Origin: Beaufortia kweichowensis
Taxonomy: Eukaryota; Chordata; Actinopteri; Cypriniformes; Gastromyzontidae
Direction: 5' to 3'
Length of the DNA stretch: 64,000 nucleotides
NCBI GenBank assembly: GCA_019155185.1
Contig: CM032794.1
Location: 16,362,946-16,426,945, forward strand
Below, in pieces: positions 56,301 through 64,000 of the stretch. Both the position numbers and the translations under genes were made by a program. The first letter of the stretch is position 1. Each line of letters begins with the position of its first letter. The notes under the pieces were generated by a model. That model made no database searches. It was not told the origin of the DNA and was given only the letters and a program-made list of their open reading frames with translations.

Positions 56301-59300
56301 GATCAGCTGTAGTTGAAGGATCTGTTGTAGCTGAAGTGGGATTTTCTGAAGTAATACTAGAACTCTCTGATGTTCTGCTGTCTGCTGTAGTCGATACATC
56401 TGTTGTTGTGGCACTATCTAAATATGAATAAATGTGTTGTGTCAAATGTTATTGGAGATTTGCTGTGGTTGTGGCTACAATTTCAGAAAAGGTATGCACT
56501 AAAAATCAATTTGAGCTTTTTCTTAATTCCTGAATTACCTGTTGCAGTTGAGGCCGAATCTGTTGTAGCTGAAGTATCTGTTACTGGTGTGATATCAGTT
56601 GTAGGTGAAGTGGGATTTTGTGAAGATGTTACAGAACTCTCTGAAGTTCTGCTTTCTGTTGTGGTCAATACATCTGTTGCTGTGACAAATGAACGTGTTG
56701 TGTTAAAATTGTTTTTTATTACATAAATCACAGGGAAAAGAAGAATAAAGAAAGCATTGAAATATAGAAAAGTATTTTTGAATTAGATAATTACTTTTAG
56801 AACATGGTCTGTCTGAATAATTCATTCTGATTGGCTCAAAGGTGTGCAACAAAATGCACAGATTCAGTTCCAGTCAGTTTGATCACCATTCTGAATTAAT
56901 GTGGTAGCTATAAACATTGGTAACCATAATAATTGTTGTGTACTCTGTTGTAAAAAAAGATAGATGATGATAGTGATAATTCTTAGTCTTGTAATCTGCC
57001 AGCCAATCAGCTTGCACATCAGCATCACTCAAACTGATAGGCTTCTTATGTCATTTATAGCTAATGACAATACATACTTCTACTTCTGCATTTGAATTAG
57101 TCTCAATACCAGCAGTATTGCACAGGGTGCTATCAGAGCTCTTACGACTGTGAGAGCTTCACTTCCATTCCTAGCTCCACATGTCTAGATTTGTTTACAG
57201 AACATTAGGCTTAACATTGTAGCATTGTGCATAACTTGAAGGCTTGTTGCATATGTGTATGAGCTCTAGCAAGTTTTCGTATTTGGTCTGCAATAGCAGC
57301 AGCTGTAAGGACAGATTCAGGACTTTCAGTATGGTACACACAATGACTACAATGATTATATATTTTGTTGCTTGCTGAACATTGGATTAAATGAAAATAA
57401 ATAAACTTTATTATTAATGATCGAATAAAAAATATTAAATAATTGTCCTTATCTCTAGACAACCAGTAGAAACAGGCTGTGCATATTGTGCATATATGTG
57501 AAATATATTGTGCATATATGTGAAATATATTGTCTTTTAAATGAAATACTTTTAGCTAATTCTTCTGATGTTCTGATGAATTACCTGATGTTGTAGTTGA
57601 GGCAGGATCTGTTGTAGCTGAAGTATCTGTTACTGGTGTGATCTCGTTTGTAGATGAAGAAGTTGGTGTTGTGATCTCGGTTGTGGGCGAAGTGTCTGTT
57701 GGTGTTGTGTTCTCAGTTGTGGGTGAAGTGTCTGTTGGTGTTGTGTTTTCGGTTGTGGGTGAGGTGTCTGTTGGTGTTGTGTTCTCGGTTGTGGGTGAGG
57801 TGTCTGTTGGTGTTGTGTTCTCAGTTGTGGGTGAAGTGTCTGTTGGGGTTGTGTTCTCGGTTGTGGGTGAAGTGTCTGTTGGTGTTGTGATTTTCGGTTG
57901 TGGGTGAAGTGTCTGTTGGGGTTGTGTTCTCGGTTGTGGGTGAGGTGTCTGTTGGTGTTGTGTTTTCGGTTGTGGACGAAGTGTCTGTTGGTGTTGTGAT
58001 CTCTGTTGTGGACGAAGTGTCTGTTGGTGTTGTGTTCTCAGTTGTGGGTGAGGTGTCTGTTGGTGTTGTGTTCTCAGTTGTGGGTGAGGTGTCTGTTGGT
58101 GTTGTGTTCTCAGTTGTGGGTGAAGTGTCTGTTGGTGTTGTGTTTTCGGTTGTGGGTGAGGTGTCTGTTGGTGTTGTGTTTTCGGTTGTGGGTGAAGTGT
58201 CTGTTGGTGTTGTGTTCTCGGTTGTGGGTGAGGTGTCTGTTGGTGTTGTGTTTTGGTTGTGGGTGAAGTGTCTGTTGGGTTGTTGTGTTCTCGGTTGTGG
58301 GTGAAGTGTCTGTTGGTGTTGTGTTCTCGGTTGTGGGTGAAGTGTCTGTTGGTGTTGTGTTTTCGGTTGTGGGCGAAGTGTCTGTTGGTGTTGTGTTCTC
58401 AGTTGTGGGTGAAGTGTCTGTTGGTGTTGTGTTCTCGGTTGTGGGCGAAGTGTCTGTTGGGGTTGTGTTCTCGGTTGTGGGTGAGGTGTCTGTTGGTGTT
58501 GTGTTTTAGGTTGTGGTGAAGTGTCTGTTGGTGTTGTGTTTTCGGTTGTGGTGAAGTGTCTGTTAGTGTTGTGTTTTCGGTTGTGGGTGTGAAGTGTCTG
58601 TTGGTGTTGTGTGTTTTAGGTTGTGGGCGTGAAGTGTCTGTTGGGGTTTGTGTTCTCGGTTGTGGGTGAAGTGTCTGTTGGTGTTGTGTTTTAGGTTGTG
58701 GGCGAAGTGTCTGTTGGTGTTGTGTTTTAGGTTGTGGGTGAAGTGTCTGTTGGTGTTGTGTTTCGGTTGTGGGTAGGAGGTGTCTGTTGGTGTTGTGTGT
58801 TTTCGGTTGTGGGTGAAGTGTCTGTTGGTGTTGTGTTTTCGGTTGTGGGTGAAGTGTCTGTTGGTGTTGTGATTTCGGTTGTGGGTGAAGTGTCTGTTGG
58901 TGTTGTGATCTCGGTTGTGGGTGAAGTGTCTGTTGGGGTTGTGTTCTCGGTTGTGGGTGAGGTGTCTGTTGGTGTGGTGTTTTCGGTTGTGGACGAAGTG
59001 TCTGTTGGTGTTGTGATCTCTGTTGTGGACGAAGTGTCTGTTGGTGATGTGTTCTCAGTTGTGGGTGAGGTGTCTGTTGGTGTTGTGTTCTCAGTTGTGG
59101 GTGAAGTGTCTGTTGGTGTTGTGTTTTCAGTTGTGGGTGAGGTGTCTGTTGGTGTTGTGTTTCGGGTTGTGGGTGAAGTGTCTGTTGGTGTTGTGTTTTT
59201 GGTTGTGGGTGAGGTGTCTGTTGGTGTTGTGTTTTCGGCCAGGGTGAAAGTGTCTGTTGGTGTTGTGTTCTCGGTTGTGGGTGAAGTGTCTGTTGGTGTT

Positions 59301-61665
59301 GTGTTTTAGGTTGTGGGGTGAAGTGTCTGTTGGTGTTGTGTTCTCAGTTGTGGTGAAGTGTCTGTTGGTGTTGTGTGTTTTCAGTTATTGGGTTAAGAAG
59401 TGTCTGTTGGTGTTGTGTTCTCGGTTGTGAAATGAAGTGTCTGTTGGGGTTGTGTTTTGGCCAGGGGTGAAGTGTCTGTTGGTGTTGTGTTTTCGGTTGT
59501 GGGTGAAGTGTCTGTTGGTGTTGTGTTTTCGGTTGTGGGTGAAGTGTCTGTTGGTGTTGTGTTTTCGGTTGTGGGTGAAGTGTCTGTTGGTGTTGTGTTT
59601 TCGGTTGTGGGTGAAGTGTCTGTTGGTGTTGTGTTTTCGGTTGTGGGTGAAGTGTCTGTTGGTGTTGTGTTTTCGGTTGTGGGTGAAGTGTCTGTTGGTG
59701 TTGTGATCTCGGTTGTGGGTGAAGTGTCTGTTGGTGTTGTGTTTTCGGTTGTGGGTGAAGTGTCTGTTGGGGTTGTGTTTTCGGTTGTGGGTGAAGTGTC
59801 TGTTGGGGTTGTGTTCTCAGTTGTGGGCGAAGTGTCTGTTGGTGTTGTGTTTTCGGTTGTGGGTGAAGTGTCTGTTGGGGTTGTGTTCTCAGTTGTGGGT
59901 GAAGTGTCTGTTGGTGTTGTGTTTTCAGTTGTGGGCGAAGTGTCTGTTGGTGTTGTGATCTCTGTTGTTGGTGAAGTGTCTGTTGGTGTTGTGTTCTCAG
60001 TTGTGGGTGAGGTGTCTGTTGGAGTTGTGTTCTCAGTTGTGGGTGAGGTGTCTGTTGGTGTTGTGTTCTCAGTTGTGGGTGAAGTGTCTGTTGGTGTTGT
60101 GTTCTCAGTTGTGGGTGAGGTGTCTGTTGGTGTTGTGTTCTCAGTTGTGGGTGAAGTGTCTGTTGGTGTTGTGTTCTCAGTTGTGGGTGAAGTGTCTGTT
60201 GGTGTTGTGTTCTCGGTTGTGGGTGAAGTATCTGTTGGTGTTGTGATCTCGGTTGTGGGTGAGGTGTCTGTTGGTGTTGTGATCTCAGTTGTGGGTGAAG
60301 TGTCTGTTGGTGTTGTGATCTCGGTTGTGGGTGAGGTATCTGTTGGTGTTGTGATCTCGGTTGTGGGTGAGGTGGGATTTTCTGAAATTATACTAGAACT
60401 CTCTGAATAAAGTGAATAAAGAAAGCAAGATTGCATATATTAAGCAGTTTTTTTTTAAATATAACCAGTTTAGCCAGTAGGCTTTGTAATAACTGAACTC
60501 AATATTTGTATAATAAACAGGCCACACATTTATGGTCTCATTTCCCTGAGAAAAGGGAGCCTAGATAATTAATTAAGATATTATGAGAAAAAAATATTGC
60601 TCTAACAAATAGTTAGAAATATAGTCTAGAACAGTGGTTCAGTGGTTCTCAACTCTGGGACGCAAGGTCCACTTTCCAGCAAAGTTTAGCTCCTGACTGT
60701 ACACACGTGAACTGTACACACTTAAACAAACACACCTGACTGTAATCCTGAATACCTTAATTAGCTTGTTCAGGTGTGTTTTAACAGGGTTGGAGCTAAA
60801 CTCTGCAGGAAAGTGGACCTCACGGGCCAGAGTTAATAATCATTGCTCTAGAATAAGACTATAGCCTTATCATTGATCTGTATTAAACAGAATATATGAT
60901 GCCTTCAGAAAAGAGCCTAAATCCCCTGCAGACACGGTTCACCTACGGTTCACGCATGTCAGGAAAACCAGTAAAAAATCACTAATGATTGAGCGTTAAA
61001 TATCTTTACTATATACTATATGCCATTACTGCTCTTGGGCTCTCTGGCTTTCCCCAAATTCTTATAATGCCAACATTTCTGTGCCATATGGGTAATTTCT
61101 TGTGCCTACCACCATAGATTGTACAGATGGTTCCCCTTTAGCTTTATAAAACAGTTTTTTGACATAGATGACAGTTTTGATGATGTCATTGTCTCTGTCT
61201 GCCTAGGTGATGTTCAGCACCCCTCAAAATATTCTTTCAAAATTCACCACATTCCTGAACAATCATGCCAAAACGTAATGATTTTAATTTTGATTTGCTT
61301 AAAATCTAATTAAATCAGATGATTTATAGAGATTACAGTTTTGATGATGTCACTGTCTCTAAAAATGTTCTCTCAATTATTACCCCATTCCTGAACAAAT
61401 CATGCCCAAAACATAATGATTTTCATTCGCTTAAAATCAATTTAAACATACAGACATACTACTGTATCTGTTTCCCATTTACCTTTTATAACTTTTTTGA
61501 TTTTACAATGGTTTGCCACTAATGTTTTTATGTTCTGAATAAAAAACTAAAACGGCAAATTAAATTAACATGTTGCGTATTAATTTAAGTGTAGCATCAC
61601 TTACCTGAAATATGGCTCAAGATCAGAATTAATAAAGATATATAGCTTATCCTAACGAAGGCCAT
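50399..61665 (-). CDS. membrane-bound mucin, MUC3/MUC12/MUC17-like
   Basis: Epithelial transmembrane mucin. Fifteen coding exons: 61665-61605 (signal peptide MAFVRISYISLLILILS), 60402-57585 (main Thr/Ser/Pro array), 56679-56539, 56417-56286, 56120-55920 (end of the array; EGF-like CKNGG...CFCPVGFTGRLC), 55045-54930, 53873-53812, 53705-53640, 53471-53353 and 53253-53200 (SEA domain), 52703-52523 and 52015-51854 (second EGF-like, then transmembrane VGFYAGLAVVALIAVITVAV), 51368-51283, 50838-50681 and 50443-50399 (cytoplasmic tail ending RSSFDI). Phases agree throughout, about 1,467 codons, except that the array carries net out-of-frame indels. The usual SEA autocleavage sequence GSVVV is degenerate (SVNVLHD) and is preceded by NGRRKRS. 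The tail has an NPAY motif. EGF-SEA-EGF-TM order and linkage to NAT16 point to the MUC3/12/17 group; one-to-one orthology is unresolved. Confidence 0.9.
52768..52846. repeat. cypriniform interspersed repeat fragment
   Basis: Contains aactgttcacccaaaaattt and aatttactcaccctaatgcc, the start of the same repeat family as at 5893 and 18185. It lies in the mucin intron between exons 10 and 11. Confidence 0.55.
54450..54645. repeat. inverted-repeat element in a mucin intron
   Basis: Perfect 19-bp inverted arms ttcttcacactgccacacc (54493-54511) and ggtgtggcagtgtgaagaa (54616-54634) enclose further partly complementary sequence around 'gaggaacc' words. It lies between mucin exons 6 and 7 and is probably a MITE-type repeat. 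Confidence 0.8.
55168..55600. mobile_element. non-autonomous DNA element with tgtgacc ends
   Basis: 433 bp bounded by tgtgaccatggaccacaaca and the near reverse complement ...tggttcagggtcaca. The interior (gagatttatacataatctaa, caactatttgaaaatctgga) belongs to a family I recognise as abundant in cyprinids. It has no coding capacity and lies in the intron between mucin exons 5 and 6. Confidence 0.8.
57650..60380 (-). repeat. 36-bp coding minisatellite, mucin Thr/Ser/Pro array
   Basis: About 75 tandem 36-bp units encoding TENTTPTDTSPT or TEITTPTDTSPT, with nearly every Thr/Ser a potential O-glycosylation site. The stretch 60402 down to about 59460 is almost perfectly periodic and in frame. Units around 58250-58290, 58500-58800 and 59240-59460 have lengths other than 36 (for example ttttaggttgtggtgaag, ggccaggggtgaag), shifting the frame several times; the net array length is not a multiple of 3. 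Because the unit is a multiple of 3 without stops, other frames on both strands are open too. Confidence 0.97.
60625..60852. repeat. inverted-repeat element in mucin intron 1
   Basis: Starts tctagaacagtggtt and ends aatcattgctctaga; inner parts are also complementary (ggtccactttccagcaaagt against gcaggaaagtggacc). Structure and sequence fit a non-autonomous DNA element. It lies in the intron between the signal-peptide exon and the array exon. Confidence 0.75.
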
Positions 61666-64000
61666 AGTCCTAAAATGATGCTAGCAAGTATACATATGCT
61701 AACAAACTAAAATCAGTACTCAGTCCGGCACAGGTGTAGCTCAAACATCCACATAGCTCTGCCTGATCAAGATATATTGACCTATGGACCAAGGTTTGGG
61801 TGTTTGATTGACTAATTATATATCAAAGTCCACTGTAAGAAAGGTGTTTATAGATCATGAAACATAATAATAAAGATACAGTCACATTCTCCCCAACCCT
61901 TTCACATTTCAATGCAAGTCCACTGTGAGAAGGATTTTATTGATCATGAAACACATTTTCAAAAAATACACATCTTCTCAACCTGTTCAAATTTTCATAC
62001 CATTTTACTGATTTATTGTTGCAGAGATTTTCAATCTGGTTCACGTAAAGTCACTTACTGAATTACTGTCGCTGTCCTGGGTTAAAAACATGTCACCTTA
62101 CTGCAAAATTCACTCTTTTGGTTCCAAAATAGTCACTATTGTTTATATCATGTATGCTAACATGTAAGCTAGCGTACTTTCATTTCAAATACAAGATGCA
62201 AACTGCGATTCATAATGATTTGGTTTCAAATGAACACCCGCCAAATGTGGTTGAAATTAGTTGAACTAACATTGAACTAACATGAACAATTGTATTGGAA
62301 TTAACATGAACAAAAATTAATAAATATAAAAAAAACCTCTACTGCTTATTGTTAGTTCATGTTAGCTAATGCATTAACTAATGTTAACAAATAACAACTT
62401 TATTGTAAAGTGTTACTTTTGATACTATGTCATTTTAAAAGCAAGTACTTCTGTACTGTAACTTAGATGACGATCTCTCTTTACAACTTTCACTTGTAAT
62501 AGAGCAATATTTAAGAAGTGGTATCTGTACTTTTACTCAGGTATGGAGTTGTGTACTTTGTCCACCTCTGGTCTTAAGATAAATTAGTTATAAAAGTTAT
62601 AAAATATAGTTTTATTGTTTTATTTAATGCAGTTAGAATAGATTCTTCAGTTTCATTTAGTGATAAATGCAAACCGTCCTAATGTTTCTCTTTCCTTAAA
62701 TTCACAGAACAAATTAATCTTTTCAAATAGATACTCTTTCACTCTAAATCTAAATGAATACATTAAAAAATAGAATGTCTTTTTCTAGATTATAAATGAA
62801 CAAATGTTTTAATAAGCTGCAATGAATCTTTTATGTAGAGAGAATATGAATTATGAACAATACAACAGAATTTTTTTTACAACTTATGTGAAACATGAAA
62901 TATTATGCCAGAAGGAAGTTACTGTGTGGAAATAAATAATCATAAAATAATGTACTGCTATTGATAGTAGTTGAATAGTATAGTAGTATAGAAGCCCCTC
63001 AAACTTTTATTATGTAAAACAGACATTTAGTAAGACTTATTGTCATTTTCTCAAAATGACAATTCTCAGTCTGCAAGTTTGTGAATTAATAATACTGGTG
63101 ATGAGGTCCATGTTCAGTAATTTGGGGGAAGGGGTGATTAAATTGGGAAATTATATTGTTTGTTCAAAAAACGTAGGCTATTCTTTGGAATTCTTTGGAT
63201 CGCTTTTAAACTGGAATATCTAATTAGGTTAACAAAGCTATATTTGTGTGAATTGCAAATGCATTTTTATTACAGAATTTTCTAATGGTATGACAGTATG
63301 AAACTATTATATAATCAGCCAGTTACAGGAAATGATAACTGTGCCTTTGTTTTGAATGCTGTCATGGTTGCAAGCTTTACACAACCTTATGACCACAATC
63401 AAAGTTAGCTTTAAAGCCATGAAAGAAGGGTATTCTTTCTTACTGAAACCACTAGGTTTTAAGATTTTGAATTTAAATATTTAGTCTGCTTTAGATGCTT
63501 TGACAATTGTGGCATTGGACCCAAAAAATGTGTTAATTGCACATCCATCATCTTCAGATCATGATTGTTTGTGTATCCTGTACACACATATAACATACAT
63601 ATAAATTGCTCTTTATTGCTATAAATGTTTTATTGCCTGTGTTGCTTGTGTGACTTGTCACTGACTTGTCAGATGTAATGTTTGTACGGTTGGTATGGTT
63701 GGTAACAAAACCAAAGGCCTCAAGATTTATCAGTGTTTTATTATCCTTTGTCCTTAGCTGCCACTGATAAATTGCTGATAATAAAGTGTTTAATAATTCA
63801 CATAAACATTGTCAGGTTGAAGGCAATAATTGCATATAAAAGTATAACCAATCAGTAAATCTCAGAGCAATATTAGTTTGAATCACCAGTGATGTTGGAA
63901 TTCAAAATGGTTCTGGATGTGCATCATTACTGACTGCACAGTTTATCTAAAGATAATCATGATTACAGGTGTGGCATTAAAGTTTACCACCTGTCAGGTA
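61666..64000. other. upstream flank of the mucin gene
   Basis: No further gene recognised. DNA immediately upstream of the mucin ATG (61666-61780) should hold its promoter; no TATA box is obvious at the expected distance. A repeat-derived segment occupies 62262-62575, and the rest is AT-rich. Confidence 0.35.
62262..62575. repeat. two adjoining cypriniform repeat fragments
   Basis: 62262-62421 has gttagttcatgttagctaat, gcattaactaatgttaac and related inverted words typical of a common cyprinid repeat. 62422-62575 has aagcaagtacttctgtactg and a tttactcaggtatgg...gtccacctctgg end that recurs in fish genomes. Families are from memory. Confidence 0.5.

Noticed and set aside
57650..60380. CRISPR-like regular repeat
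   Set aside because: Units are contiguous with no unique spacers, are in a vertebrate gene and encode a mucin Thr/Ser/Pro tandem domain.
59457..60410. 317-codon open frame on the plus strand (VSVGVVFSVVGE repeats)
   Set aside because: It is the antisense of the mucin array. A stop-free 36-bp unit leaves other frames open too; it has no start context, domain or splice sites.

Overview
This is a window of teleost nuclear DNA, most likely from a cypriniform (carp/zebrafish-type) fish. It is AT-rich, genes are split by GT-AG introns, and it carries many fish interspersed repeats and microsatellites. It also has a histidine N-acetyltransferase gene, a family characterised in fish brain and lens. 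There are no prokaryotic features. Five protein-coding genes, one tRNA and one decayed DNA transposon can be supported. Exon limits were read by eye from splice sites and reading phase.

Layout. Positions 1-15.2 kb: no gene recognised; intergenic or intronic DNA with repeats, a long (CA)n tract and a few GC-richer islands. 15.25-17.43 kb (minus): a divergent NAT16/HISAT-family acetyltransferase in three coding exons. 19.9-22.3 kb (minus): a five-exon single-Ig transmembrane receptor whose Ig domain resembles mammalian PVRIG (CD112R) and whose tail has an ITIM. 22.4-22.9 kb: two abutting inverted-repeat elements. 22.9-33.4 kb: no coding gene seen. 33.5-34.7 kb (minus): the conserved HISAT gene, with the same exon phases as its paralogue. 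41.8 kb: tRNA-Leu(AAG). 43.2-45.8 kb (plus): SNAPC2, with one apparent frameshift. 46.3-48.75 kb: an IS630/Tc1-type transposon with a broken transposase. 50.4-61.7 kb (minus): a 15-exon membrane mucin of the MUC3/MUC12/MUC17 type, with signal peptide, a Thr/Ser/Pro array of about 75 units of 36 bp, EGF, SEA, EGF, transmembrane helix and cytoplasmic tail. 61.7-64 kb: intergenic repeats.

The genes do not form a pathway: they cover acetyl-amino-acid metabolism, immune inhibition, snRNA transcription and the epithelial surface. The grouping is still informative. In human, PVRIG, NAT16 and the membrane mucins MUC3A/MUC12/MUC17 all lie in 7q22.1, so the window looks like a rearranged piece of that conserved neighbourhood. 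This supports the PVRIG and mucin calls. SNAPC2 (human 19p13) is the outsider.

Most worth following up are the fish PVRIG-like receptor, the basic RRKR motif in the mucin SEA domain next to a degenerate autocleavage site, the expanded and locally out-of-frame mucin array, the divergent HISAT paralogue, and a perfect 47-bp-arm hairpin in the receptor's first intron.
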